NCBI GenBank assembly: GCA_036499395.1
Contig: DASYDW010000122.1
Coordinates: 248,001-312,000 of the forward strand
DNA length: 64,000 nt
DNA from: Pirellulales bacterium
GTDB taxonomy: Bacteria; Planctomycetota; Planctomycetia; Pirellulales; JACPPG01
Reading direction: 5' to 3'
Part shown: in pieces, positions 27,141 to 35,817 of the stretch
Layout: the number at the start of each line of letters is the position of its first letter
Numbering within the stretch: position 1 is the first letter of the stretch
Position numbers and translations under genes: made by a program
Notes under the pieces: model-generated
Databases searched by the model: none
What the model was told of the DNA's origin: nothing
What the model saw: the letters and a program-made list of their open reading frames with translations, nothing else

Positions 27141-27884
27141 ATGACCCTGCGAGCGAACCTTATCGAACGATTTCTCCAGCACGATCGCCGCGCGCTGGCC
27201 GAACTTCTCACATTGGTTGAACTAGGCCAAGCGCCTGCGCTGCCAGCAGTATCGCGTTCCAATGGGCCGGCCCGTGTGATCGGTCTGACCGGAAGCGGCG
27301 GGGCAGGCAAAAGCACCCTGGTCGGCGCCCTGATCACGCATTTGCGTGGCCAGGGGGTGACCGTGGCCGTCTTGGCTTGTGATCCGCAAAGCCCCGTGAC
27401 GGGTGGCGCATTGCTGGGTGATAGGATTCGCGTCCGGTTCGATCCGGCCGACGAAGGAGTCTATTTTCGCAGCCTGTCGACGCGCGGCGCCGCGGGCGGC
27501 GTTTCGGCAGCGACCAGCGCAGCCCGAGATTGGCTAACGGCTTTCGGCTTCGACGTGATCTTGATCGAGACCGTCGGTGTCGGTCAGGATCAAATCGCGG
27601 TTCGTAGTTCGGTCGAGACGCTCGTGCTATTGGTCACACCCAATACGGGCGACGAGGTGCAATGGGAGAAGGCCGGTTTGATCGAGGTCGCCGATTTGCT
27701 GGTGGTGAATAAATCCGACTTGCCTGGTGCCGATCGCGTGCGGCAACAATTGCAATCGGCGTTATCACTGTCGCCGCGATCGCAGCGCGTGCCGGTGTTG
27801 AACATTACGGCGGCGACGGGACAGGGGGTGTCCGAACTGTGGGATGCAATTGTTGCAGACTCGATTCGTAAGACGAATACTTGA
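27141..27884 (+). CDS. MeaB/ArgK-type G3E GTPase, short form (mutase chaperone)
   Basis: G3E P-loop GTPase that in relatives loads and protects B12-dependent mutases. Motifs: GLTGSGGAGKSTLVG (P-loop), ACDPQSPVTGGALLGDRIR, ETVGVGQDQ (switch II) and NKSD (guanine specificity). Starting at the ATG at 27141 it has 247 residues. Most MeaB proteins have about 320-330, with a C-terminal helical arm for dimerisation. Here the chain ends soon after the GTPase fold, so that arm is missing. It is divergent from the mutase gene, supporting a chaperone role. Its stop overlaps the nadC start. Confidence 0.9.
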   Translation: MTLRANLIERFLQHDRRALAELLTLVELGQAPALPAVSRSNGPARVIGLTGSGGAGKSTLVGALITHLRGQGVTVAVLACDPQSPVTGGALLGDRIRVRFDPADEGVYFRSLSTRGAAGGVSAATSAARDWLTAFGFDVILIETVGVGQDQIAVRSSVETLVLLVTPNTGDEVQWEKAGLIEVADLLVVNKSDLPGADRVRQQLQSALSLSPRSQRVPVLNITAATGQGVSELWDAIVADSIRKTNT

Positions 27885-28810
27885 ACCAGCGGAGCGCTAT
27901 CGTGGGAGCCGATTTTGGCGAAGTCGTATGGGATGAGGCGGCCGAAGAAGATTGCCGTCAACTCGTGCGGCTAACGATTCGCGAAGATCTGGGGCGACTT
28001 TACGATTGGACAACTGTCGCTTTAGTTCCCGAGGCGGCCCAGGGAAGTGCCGTGGTTCGTGCGCGGCGTGCGGGCGTTATTGCCGGCATTCCGGCCGCGC
28101 AGTTGGCACTGGCGGAATACGATCCGCAACTCGTCTGGTCGTCGGCCATCGTTGATGGGCAACATGTCGAAGCCGAAACTGCGATCGCTACGGTCTCGGG
28201 CTTGGCCCGTAATCTGCTTACGGCCGAGCGTACTGCTTTGAATTTACTTTCCCGGTTATCGGGAATCGCGACGCTGACGGCGAGCTTTGTCGAGGCCGTC
28301 GCTGCTACAAAGGCGCGAATCTACGACACGCGCAAGACGACTCCCGGCTGGCGGCGTCTGGAGAAATACGCCGTCCGCGCCGGCGGAGGGCGTAACCACC
28401 GGCTGGGGCTATTCGATGGGATCCTGATCAAGGATAACCACCTGGCCTTCGGCGCGCAGGACGCCCGCTATTCACCCGCGGCGGCAATCGATCGCTGCCG
28501 TGAGGTCGTGGCGAGCCTGGCGGCGGGCGCTTCGGTGCCGATCGAAATCGAAGTCGATTCGCTCGAGCAATTCGATGAAGTGCTCCCACGTCAGCCGGAC
28601 ATCGTACTGTTGGACAACATGTCGCTTGGCGAATTGCGCGAGGCCGTGGCCCGGCGCGGGGCACGATTCCCGAGCGTACAGCTCGAGGCATCCGGCGGCG
28701 TAAATCTGCAAGCCGTGGCTGCGATCGCTGCCACAGGGGTGGATCGCATCAGCGTGGGCGCCCTTACGCACTCGGCTACGTGGCTCGACATTGGGCTGGA
28801 CTGGTCGTAG
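27881..28810 (+). CDS. nadC: Nicotinate-nucleotide pyrophosphorylase (quinolinate phosphoribosyltransferase)
   Basis: NadC turns quinolinate and PRPP into nicotinate mononucleotide in de novo NAD synthesis. The 309-residue protein has REDLGRLYDWTT, AERTALNLLSRLSGIAT, DTRKTTPGWRRLEKYAV with the substrate-binding Arg/Lys, GGGRNHRLGLFDGILIKDNH, and EASGGVN near the C-terminus. The TTG at 27881 overlaps the GTPase stop; a GTG at 27902 is an alternative start and loses only seven residues. nadA and nadB are not in this window. Confidence 0.95.
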   Translation: MNQRSAIVGADFGEVVWDEAAEEDCRQLVRLTIREDLGRLYDWTTVALVPEAAQGSAVVRARRAGVIAGIPAAQLALAEYDPQLVWSSAIVDGQHVEAETAIATVSGLARNLLTAERTALNLLSRLSGIATLTASFVEAVAATKARIYDTRKTTPGWRRLEKYAVRAGGGRNHRLGLFDGILIKDNHLAFGAQDARYSPAAAIDRCREVVASLAAGASVPIEIEVDSLEQFDEVLPRQPDIVLLDNMSLGELREAVARRGARFPSVQLEASGGVNLQAVAAIAATGVDRISVGALTHSATWLDIGLDWS

Positions 28811-28966
28811 CCGTTGTTGATTTTTTCCAACAGTCGGTTCGGCGTGGACCTCGGCGAAATCGTGCAGAATCGCCTCGCAGCGTGGGTTAGGTCGCGTAAT
28901 CTAATCACCAGTCCTGCGGTCGGGGATCTGCAGCGTCCAGGCTCGGCGTGATGATCCTTTCGGGGT

Positions 28967-28994
28967 TTGACACACCCGCCGCGCGACCTAGAGT
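28967..28994 (+). promoter_or_regulatory. Candidate sigma-70 promoter
   Basis: TTGACA (28967-28972), a perfect -35, is followed after 16 nt by TAGAGT (28989-28994), which matches the -10 consensus at four of six positions. It would start transcription near 29001, ahead of the terminator at 29033-29085. The short distance fits a small RNA. Confidence 0.45.
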
Positions 28995-29000
28995 TTGAAT

Positions 29001-29085
29001 GTACCTATGCTCTGGGGAGGGCATCGGTCCGCGGCGCAGCGGGGATAGCTGGGAGCTTGAGGGGACCCTGCTGCGCCCTTTTTTT
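29001..29085 (+). ncRNA. Candidate small RNA (about 85 nt) between nadC and rpsU
   Basis: The span is bounded by a sigma-70-like promoter and a strong intrinsic terminator and contains no ORF of note. GGTCC at 29026-29030 could pair with GGACC at 29063-29067, competing with the terminator stem, so the RNA could switch between two folds. It lacks the conserved SRP RNA loop. It might instead be the 3' end of a longer nadC transcript. Confidence 0.4.
29033..29085 (+). terminator. Intrinsic terminator downstream of nadC
   Basis: GGCGCAGCGGGG (29033-29044) pairs with CCCTGCTGCGCC (29066-29077) with one GU pair, 12 bp in all. The loop can form a small AGCT/AGCT helix. Seven T residues follow (29079-29085). 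Confidence 0.8.
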
Positions 29086-29324
29086 GCGCAATCGGAAACC
29101 GGAACCATCGGTCGCCGGTGCATTGAACGGGAAGTGCTGCCAGAACGTGGCGCACTGCCAAACTGCGTTCCGCGCGGGGTTATCCGCGCACGCCTTGCCG
29201 CCAGACAGGCAAAGCCTGCGAATTATCACCGGTCGCAGCCGGCTATGCGCTGGGAAGATTATCCGCCACGAACTCCAGAACCGTGTGCGGATCGACATCG
29301 CCAGAAAAACCTTGGCGACGAAAA

Positions 29325-29522
29325 CTAGGCGGTCGGCCCCAGCAAGTTGCGGCGCGTGCGGCGTTCGGCACGCAGGCGAGCGCGGCGACGGGTTTCGCTG
29401 GGCTTCTCGTAGTATTCCTTGCGACGCATCTCTTTCTTGATGCCACTGCGCTCGACCAATTTACGGAAACGGCGCACCGCTTCTTGAATGCTCTCGCGAT
29501 CGCGAACGTTCAGCTTGACCAC
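29325..29522 (-). CDS. rpsU: 30S ribosomal protein S21
   Basis: Protein S21 binds the small subunit near the mRNA exit and helps initiation. The 65-residue product has [20 protein letters not shown], then [19 protein letters not shown] and a basic C-terminal helix, the full family pattern. The start is a GTG at 29522, with a perfect AAGGAGG four nt upstream (29527-29533 on the plus strand). It is a stand-alone gene here; the dnaG-rpoD neighbours common in proteobacteria are not adjacent. Confidence 0.97.
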   Translation of the reverse strand: MVKLNVRDRESIQEAVRRFRKLVERSGIKKEMRRKEYYEKPSETRRRARLRAERRTRRNLLGPTA

Positions 29523-29935
29523 ACGTCCTCCTTAAACAGGAATTCTGTATTCGGAAAGTCTTATTCGTCCGACGGCTTGCCGCGGCTGGGGGCGAACATG
29601 CTATCGGAGCGTTGGGCGAACCGACCAGTGTAGCGGATGCAAGCGGTTGCTGTAAATGCATTTCGACCCCAGCGGTGGCAGGAATCTAAACAACGAAGCC
29701 TGGCTTGCGCAGCGAGGGAAAACCTTCCGGGAGAATGTTCGGACCTCGGAGGAGGGTCGGGGACCGCGGTTTTGTCTTTCTAGGCATCGGACCGGAGCTG
29801 CTAGCCAAACTTCCGAGTTTTCCCAGGCCGAATATTCACCGGGGCCGGGCAGGGCCAAGCGAATTCGACCATCGGGCGCGGGCGTGCCGATGCTTCCCTG
29901 CGGACGTGCATCAGAACCGCCCAGGAATATCGACC
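29523..29935. other. Intergenic region upstream of rpsU
   Basis: This 413-bp stretch carries the rpsU ribosome binding site and presumably its promoter. The plus-strand frames through it are basic and low in complexity and look like shadows. No terminator-like hairpin with a T run was seen. Confidence 0.35.
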
Positions 29936-30094
29936 GTGCCCCCCACTGATTCGGAGCCGGCCCAGGATTCGATCCGCGAGATCGAATCGCGGCAGGACGA
30001 GGTGCTGCAACAATTAGAACTGCTCGAGCAGCGTATCACGGCGCTGCTGGCCGATTACGCGTCGAAACCTGCGAGCGTTAAGAAGGCAGCCTGA
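29936..30094 (+). CDS. Small acidic coiled-coil protein of unknown function
   Basis: A 52-residue frame starting at a GTG at 29936 with AGGA about ten nt upstream. Its core, REIESRQDEVLQQLELLEQR, has a heptad pattern of leucines typical of a short coiled coil. The C-terminus is Lys- and Ala-rich. The frame is open further upstream (to 29705), but that part is Arg- and Pro-rich and unlike protein. I do not recognise a family. The codon pattern and helix periodicity make coding likely, but not certain. Confidence 0.5.
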   Translation: MPPTDSEPAQDSIREIESRQDEVLQQLELLEQRITALLADYASKPASVKKAA

Positions 30095-30147
30095 GCCACT
30101 ATGGCGGCCACACGTCAGCATTGGATTTCGGTAATTTGGGCTTACCG

Positions 30148-31155
30148 TTAGTCAACGCACTCTTCGGCTCCGCCAGGGAGCGTGAGCGAGACCTCGAAGC
30201 GACCGAGCAGCCGGGTCAAAGTGTTGGGATGAACGCCCAATAGCTTGGCGGCCCGTCCCTTGTGCCCACGTGTGATACGCAGGGCTTGGCGAATCGACTC
30301 ATTACGCAATCGTTCGAGGTTGAGAAACGGTAGCGACAGTGCTTGCTCGCGGCGAGCGGTTGACGACTCGGGCAGTGCCGGGGCGCAATCGAGCACGTAC
30401 GATTGCTCGATAACCTGGGCCAACTGGCGAATGTTGCCCGGCCATTGATATTCGCAGAACCGCTGCAGAATTTCGTTATCGGGACGCCAGCGAGGGCGGC
30501 CGTAGCGGTTTGCGAACCGCTCGGAGAAAAATTCGATCAGTTCCGGGATGTCTTCCGGGCGCTGCCGTAAGGCCGGCACACGCAATTCGACCATATTGAG
30601 CCGGTAATAAAGATCTTCGCGGAACCGGCCGTCGATCACCTCTTTTTCGAGGTTGCGATTCGTGGCAGCCACGACTTGCACATCGATCTTCACCGGGCGC
30701 GAAGCGCCGACCGGGGTGACTTCTCGCTGTTGAAGCACGCGCAGCAGTTTGGGTTGCAGGTCGAGCGGCATTTCGCCAATCTCGTCCAGGAATACCACGC
30801 CGCCACTGGCAGCGCGGAACACGCCTAATGAGCTGCCGGCTGCACCCGTGAACGCGCCGCGCTCGTGACCAAATAGCTGACTCTCAGCCAGCGTCGGAGT
30901 CAAAGCGGCGCAGTTAACCGGAATGAACGGACGAGTAGCCCGGCTGCCGGAAGCATGAATCAGACCAGCCCAGAGCTCCTTGCCCGTGCCAGTCTCGCCC
31001 CAGATGAGACAACTGCATTGCACTTCGGCGACACGCTCTGCGTGCTGCGCAATGCGTCGCACGACCGCATTCCGTCCCAGGACCCAATCGGCGGATTTGC
31101 CACTGCCGATTGCATGCACCCCATCCATGGGCGCGGTGTGTGTATTGTTTGCCAT
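30148..31155 (-). CDS. Sigma-54-dependent transcriptional activator without a receiver domain
   Basis: The 335-residue protein is an AAA+ enhancer-binding protein. Walker A is GETGTGKE (53-60), the sigma-54 contact loop is GAFTGA (100-105), and Walker B is FLDEIGEM (122-129). A Fis-type helix-turn-helix ends the chain (about 290-325, with [20 protein letters not shown]). The 25 residues ahead of the AAA+ domain are too short for a sensor, so activity must be set by expression level or by a partner protein. A large inverted repeat lies 16 nt upstream of its start. No rpoN gene is in the window and the targets are unknown. Confidence 0.95.
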   Translation of the reverse strand: MANNTHTAPMDGVHAIGSGKSADWVLGRNAVVRRIAQHAERVAEVQCSCLIWGETGTGKELWAGLIHASGSRATRPFIPVNCAALTPTLAESQLFGHERGAFTGAAGSSLGVFRAASGGVVFLDEIGEMPLDLQPKLLRVLQQREVTPVGASRPVKIDVQVVAATNRNLEKEVIDGRFREDLYYRLNMVELRVPALRQRPEDIPELIEFFSERFANRYGRPRWRPDNEILQRFCEYQWPGNIRQLAQVIEQSYVLDCAPALPESSTARREQALSLPFLNLERLRNESIRQALRITRGHKGRAAKLLGVHPNTLTRLLGRFEVSLTLPGGAEECVD

Positions 31156-31810
31156 TAGTCAAAGCCTTGCGCATCGTGCCTAGTCGACATAACCTGCGAC
31201 TAGGTGATGCTTGCAATTCAAGTCACGCGCCAATTGGCTTCATTCTGAAGCGAATGGCGATCTTCCAAGTCATTAGCGATCCTCGGCCCCAGCACCATAG
31301 CAGTCCCTGCTGCTTCCCAAGCGCCTACGAGGTGCTTGAGAGTGCCGCTTCGCGGCGGGTTGATAGGCGGAGTCATCGTACCCCCCGTTCCATCAACACC
31401 CCTCACGTTCCAAATACTCGATTTATGGTAGTTAAACAATGCGAATAACGCAAACCTTAGGGGCGCTAACCATTTTTGCGCGTTGAAGATAGTGCGAATG
31501 CCGCGCCGTTTTAACCGGTACAATCTGACCGTCGGGGCGATGTTACTGCGGTTTGTCGCCATAAATCCATTCAGGAAATAGCCTTGCGATCTGTTAGCCT
31601 TGTGTTACGCCGACTTTGGCCATCCATTGAGCATGCCCCCCGCGCTCTTTGCCAGTGACGCATTTTTGTACGCCTTGCAAAAGAACTGCACGATTTTCGA
31701 GCAGCGGGATTTCTACGGAAGTGATGGAAAATGGTGCGGATGAAAGTCGCGCGGCATTTGAAAAACATGAGCCTGGCCTTGCGCCGTGAGACCGGATAAG
31801 GTGGCCAGCC
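31156..31810. other. Long intergenic region between the sigma-54 activator and an amino-acid permease
   Basis: This 655-bp gap has lower GC than its surroundings and no convincing gene. It holds the inverted repeat at 31171-31210 and should carry both divergent promoters. I looked for a -24/-12 (TGGCAC...TTGC) element and did not find a good one. Confidence 0.4.
31171..31210. repeat. Inverted repeat upstream of the sigma-54 activator (candidate operator or leader hairpin)
   Basis: CCTAGTCG (31179-31186) and CGACTAGG (31197-31204) are a perfect 8-bp dyad with a 10-nt spacer. Outer arms GCATC (31171-31175) and GATGC (31206-31210) extend it. It ends 16 nt before the activator's start codon on the minus strand. 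It could be an autoregulatory operator or an mRNA leader structure. Confidence 0.55.
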
Positions 31811-33223
31811 ATGCCTCATTCTGATCGCGCAGCGACCGCTTCGAAGGACGAGCAGAGCCTGCAACCCGTCCTCGGGTTGTTCTCGGCCACGGCCCTGGTC
31901 ATTGGTGCCGTCATTGGCTCCGGCATCTTTCTAAAGCCCAGCCAGGTCGCCGCGGCGACGCAAGGTTATGTAGGGCTGATCCTGGCTCTTTGGATCGTGT
32001 TGGGGCTCGTCAATCTATGCGGATCCTTGGTGCTCGCCGAACTATCGGGCATGTTTCCGCGCGCCGGGGGAACCTACCTGTTCTTACGCGAAGCCTATGG
32101 CCCTTTGTGGGCGTTTAGTTGGGCTTGGGCTGAATTCTGCATCATTCGTAGCGGAGCCATCGCCACGTTGGCGGCCGCAATGGCCATCGCCGTTGGCGAG
32201 TTCTCTGCCGCGCTCGGTCATGACCTCGGACCGACCGCTGAGCGTGCCTTTGCGATCGGCAGCATTGCCGTGTTAGCGACCGTCAACATCGTGGGCACGG
32301 TCTGGGGAGGCATCGTGCAGAACGTCACGACGCTGATCAAGGTCGGGTTCGTCGCCCTGCTCGCACTACTGCCTTTTGTGGCGCTCGAGTCGGGTGGAGT
32401 TCATTGGGAACGTATCTGGCCGAGCGCCATGAGCGCGAGTCTACTCGTCGGCATCGGGAGCGCCGTCTCGGGCATCATGTGGGCGTACGACGGTTGGGCA
32501 AATCTGCCCATCGTTGCCGAGGAGGTGCGCAATCCGGACCGTAATGTGCCACGTGCGTTAGTCGTCGGGGTGGTATTGCTGATCGTGCTGTACGTTGGCG
32601 CGAACCTGGCCTATCACCTGACGTTACCGTCGAGCGAAATTGCTACGGCCAAGGCCACGGCCGTCGTAGTGGCTGAAAAGCTGATTCCGAACTTTGGCGG
32701 AAAGTTGACCCTGGCCATGCTGGCGGTGTCGGTCTTTGGCGCGCTGAATGCCAACATACTCACCGGGCCGCGCGTGTTGTTCGCGGTCGCACGCGATCAC
32801 GCGTTTCTTGGTCCTTTACGCCGTATTGAGCCCCGTTTCGGTACGCCGGCCGTGGCCATCGCGGCCCTTTCGACGTGGGCCGCGCTGCTGGTGATCGCCG
32901 GAGATTTCTACCGCGCCTACAATCCCGATCTCGACAAGCGGTTGTACGATGTACTAAGCGACTATTGCATTTTCGGCGCCGCCCTTTTCTATCTGGCGGC
33001 AGTCGTCGCGGTCTTCGTGCTGCGGCGCGCACGACCTAACGTGCCGCGTCCGTATCGTGCCTGGGGATATCCGGTACTGCCAGCGGTATTTGTCGTCGCG
33101 TATATTTTCGTCTTAGCAAGCATGTTCATCGCTGCACCATTCGAGTGCAGCGTGGGCCTGGGACTGATCGCGACAGGGATGGTGGTTTACGGAGTGGCGC
33201 GCGGATTGGAAACTCGTCGCTAG
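31811..33223 (+). CDS. APC-superfamily amino acid permease
   Basis: A 470-residue membrane protein with about twelve hydrophobic segments. It begins with the APC signature GAVIGSGIFLKPSQVA in the first helix and keeps AELSGMFPRAGGTYLFLREAYGP and ANLPIVAEEVRNPDRN, the loops that bind the substrate backbone and the helix-6 region. The size and motifs fit the LAT/SteT-like amino-acid exchanger group. The substrate cannot be deduced. It is a single gene facing YqgE, with 18 bp between the two ends. Confidence 0.93.
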   Translation: MPHSDRAATASKDEQSLQPVLGLFSATALVIGAVIGSGIFLKPSQVAAATQGYVGLILALWIVLGLVNLCGSLVLAELSGMFPRAGGTYLFLREAYGPLWAFSWAWAEFCIIRSGAIATLAAAMAIAVGEFSAALGHDLGPTAERAFAIGSIAVLATVNIVGTVWGGIVQNVTTLIKVGFVALLALLPFVALESGGVHWERIWPSAMSASLLVGIGSAVSGIMWAYDGWANLPIVAEEVRNPDRNVPRALVVGVVLLIVLYVGANLAYHLTLPSSEIATAKATAVVVAEKLIPNFGGKLTLAMLAVSVFGALNANILTGPRVLFAVARDHAFLGPLRRIEPRFGTPAVAIAALSTWAALLVIAGDFYRAYNPDLDKRLYDVLSDYCIFGAALFYLAAVVAVFVLRRARPNVPRPYRAWGYPVLPAVFVVAYIFVLASMFIAAPFECSVGLGLIATGMVVYGVARGLETRR

Positions 33224-33241
33224 TCGTGGATCCTCACCTGC

Positions 33242-33811
33242 TCAGTTCATCGACGGGTCGATCGGCACGTCCTTGATCCGTAACGACGCGAGGACTTCCC
33301 ATCCAGCAGCCTCGCTGATCGAGCGTTCCCAGAGCTCTTGATGTAATGCGAAGACATGCCGTAGTGCCGTGGGCTCGGTCCGCCACGCGCCGGCCTGAAG
33401 TTCCATTTCCAATTGCCCGGCGCCCCAACCGGAATAGCCGAAGAAGAAACGTACATCAGGCCGAGGGACGCTGACCAGGGCACGAAGCTGGTCGCTGCTC
33501 GCCGAAAAATACAAGCCGGGCAAGACCTCGAACTCGGCGATCGCCGCGTCCGTGTGCAAGGCCATCAGCGGCCCTTCGCAGGGGCCACCCAAACTGAGTG
33601 GCGCCTCGCAAGAGCAGTCGTCTTGTTCCATGCGCTGCCACAGTTCTTTCATGCTGGTTGTGGTCGTGCGATTCAGCACCAGCCCGAGTGTCCCTTCGTC
33701 GGCCGAATGACGGACGACGAGGACGACCGTCTTTCGGAAATTAGGATCCTCGAGCGCCGGAGACGCGACGAGCAAAAATCCTTGCATCGATTCCATGGCC
33801 GAGATTTCCAA
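33242..33811 (-). CDS. YqgE/AlgH family protein
   Basis: The protein of 189 residues matches the UPF0301 (YqgE/AlgH) family: MQGFLLVASPALEDPNFRKTVVLV near the start, LGLVLNRTT, LSLGGPCEGPLMALH and FFFGYSGWGAGQLEMEL. The biochemical role of this family is unsettled; AlgH was named as a regulator of alginate synthesis in Pseudomonas. The start may be the ATG at 33811, 33796 or 33787; the last gives MQGFLLVASP, which is closest to other members. It faces the permease gene and is not in an operon. Confidence 0.93.
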   Translation of the reverse strand: MEISAMESMQGFLLVASPALEDPNFRKTVVLVVRHSADEGTLGLVLNRTTTTSMKELWQRMEQDDCSCEAPLSLGGPCEGPLMALHTDAAIAEFEVLPGLYFSASSDQLRALVSVPRPDVRFFFGYSGWGAGQLEMELQAGAWRTEPTALRHVFALHQELWERSISEAAGWEVLASLRIKDVPIDPSMN

Positions 33812-34394
33812 TTACGAGTCGGCGGGAGTCCGGGTTATCGCAATCGCCGGCAGCGGTTATCGATCGGGAGGAGGCGAACCTAGCACTTACTGCACTGCAC
33901 CGGGCGCGGCGACAACGCTCATAGGCTACCGCCCTGCGCGAGCGGTAAGAAGTCCCACCAAGCAATCTCGTCAAAATCTGGGCGACCATTTCTGTGACCG
34001 CTCATCGTTCTGCGCACGTGAACTTGAGAACCTGGGCCCTAGGTAAGGCGATCATCTTGCCGACGAGAAACTTTACCGACGGTGACGGTTATGCCGATGC
34101 CCGCTCCTGCAATCGCCAAACTGGACTGGCACGGTTCGCACGGCAATTTGCCCGTCGGCAGCCGTTGGGCGATAGCGAGAGAAGCCGTTGCCTAAGCCTT
34201 GGGCTGTCAAAGGGTTCGCGATCGTAAGCCAATGCCGCTCGGGCCGCGCGATTCCCTAGTCGCTGTCCACCTATCGAGTCTGCCGATTCGTCGCAAATTG
34301 TTAATTCGGCGCACCGTGCTGGCCGATGCGGTTTTAAGACTCGCGTCGATCGCATGGTTTAATCCCGACGTCATGCTTGGAGAGGGAGATCGCA
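33812..34394. other. Intergenic region between divergent YqgE and MORN-like genes
   Basis: A 583-bp gap with no recognised gene. GGAGAGGGAGAT near its right end is the likely ribosome binding site of the MORN-like gene. No terminator or long dyad was seen. Confidence 0.35.
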
Positions 34395-35720
34395 ATGTTC
34401 CGTTCAATGAAGGGCGTGGCGTGGAGCGTCGCGGCCAGCCTATCGTTGGCCGCGACCGCATCGGCGGATGTGATGGAATCCGCCCCTGGCGACGCGGTAT
34501 CCGCCGCGCTGGTAGCGGCACCGGCAGAAGCGCCGGCCGAGGTCCCGGTTGTGCCACCGGAGAACGCCGATCCGGTCGAGCAAGAGGCGCAGCCGGTGTC
34601 CCCGACGAATAGCGAGTTGATTCAAGAGCGATACCCGAGTCGCGAAATCAAGATCGAACGCGAAGTCGTTCAAGACGCCAGCGGCAACTACGTCAATCAT
34701 GGCAAGTGGACCATGTATGACGAAAAAGGGCGCATGGTGGCGTGTGGCCAGTACCGCTATGGCGAGCGCCACGGTGTGTGGACGCGATGGCATTCCGTTG
34801 GTGGCAAGGACATGTATTCGCAAGCGCCCTACAAGCTGTTCCAGGCGCCGTTTGTCTCGGAAGTGACATTCGACAATGGCCGGCTGCACGGTAAATGGGT
34901 CGTCTACGACAAGCAGGATCGCGTGTGCAGCGAGTTCCTCTTCGAAAATGGCGAACGCCAAGGAAAGTCCGTCTGGAACTATCCCAACGGCGAAAAGATG
35001 CGCGAGATCGATTTCACCGGCGGACAGATGGATGGGCAAATGCGTGAATGGGCGGCGCCGAAGAAGCTAACGACTAACGACACGTACATCGAAGGACGGC
35101 GATTGGCGAAGAAGATTGAGTCCTATCCCAATGGTCAGCCGAAGCTCGAGGCTACTTTTCTCTTTGCCCGCGAAGTGCTGAAATGCAACTACGATTGGTG
35201 GAACGGCAATGTCGTGACCACCGTATCGAAGGAAGGCAAGGATCAAAGGCACGGCCTTTACACCTCATGGCACAAGAACGGCCAAAAGGACGAAGAGGGG
35301 CAGTACCTGAACGATCTGCCCGTCGGCAAAAGCAATTGGTGGTTTGAAAACGGCCAGAAAGCGATCGAAGGTCAATACATCAACGGCGAGCGCAACGGTT
35401 TGTGGACCTGGTGGCACGAAAACGGTCAAAAGTCCGCCTGCGGCGATTTCGTAAAGGGAGTCGAGACCGGCAAGTGGACGTGGTGGAATGAGGATGGCAA
35501 GGTCGCCAACTCGGCCCGCATCACCGAAGGCAAGTCGACATTCTCCAGCGAAGAGAATCCGGACGTGACGCCGTCGATCGCGAGCGCTCCGAAGGCGCCC
35601 GCACCGAAATCGGTCGGTTCGCGAAGTGTTACCTCGAAAGCCGCGGCGGCCAAGGCGCCGACGCGACAGGCCCGCACCCCCAAGAAGGCGCCGACGCCCA
35701 GTAGCACGATCCGTCGTTAA
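34395..35720 (+). CDS. Exported MORN-like repeat protein (YwqK-type repeats)
   Basis: From the ATG at 34395 the product has 441 residues. A signal peptide (about 1-25, ending TASADV) is followed by a Pro- and Ala-rich spacer (to about 75). The body is a run of 22-24-residue repeats of the form HxNGQKxxEGxYxNGxxxGxW, with at least eight copies, for example WHKNGQKDEEGQYLNDLPVG. The last 60 residues are Lys- and Ala-rich and probably disordered. MORN-like repeats form extended beta sheets that bind lipid or protein. Some such proteins are annotated as toxin-antitoxin YwqK, which I would not infer here. Confidence 0.88.
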   Translation: MFRSMKGVAWSVAASLSLAATASADVMESAPGDAVSAALVAAPAEAPAEVPVVPPENADPVEQEAQPVSPTNSELIQERYPSREIKIEREVVQDASGNYVNHGKWTMYDEKGRMVACGQYRYGERHGVWTRWHSVGGKDMYSQAPYKLFQAPFVSEVTFDNGRLHGKWVVYDKQDRVCSEFLFENGERQGKSVWNYPNGEKMREIDFTGGQMDGQMREWAAPKKLTTNDTYIEGRRLAKKIESYPNGQPKLEATFLFAREVLKCNYDWWNGNVVTTVSKEGKDQRHGLYTSWHKNGQKDEEGQYLNDLPVGKSNWWFENGQKAIEGQYINGERNGLWTWWHENGQKSACGDFVKGVETGKWTWWNEDGKVANSARITEGKSTFSSEENPDVTPSIASAPKAPAPKSVGSRSVTSKAAAAKAPTRQARTPKKAPTPSSTIRR

Positions 35721-35763
35721 GCCGTCTGGCTACGATCGCCATGTCGGACAAAAGATTCAGCCT

Positions 35764-35799
35764 GCCCGCGGCCTCGATTGAGAGGGGTCGCGGGCATTT
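35764..35799 (+). terminator. Intrinsic terminator of the MORN-like gene
   Basis: GCCCGCG (35764-35770) pairs with CGCGGGC (35789-35795). An inner CCTC/GAGG helix extends it. A short TTTT run follows. It is 44 bp past the stop codon. Confidence 0.6.
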
Positions 35800-35817
35800 T
35801 CATGCGCCAACAATGCC

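Noticed and set aside
31156-31810. A -24/-12 (sigma-54) promoter between the activator and the permease
   Set aside because: No TGGCAC-N5-TTGC match of useful quality was found in the gap.
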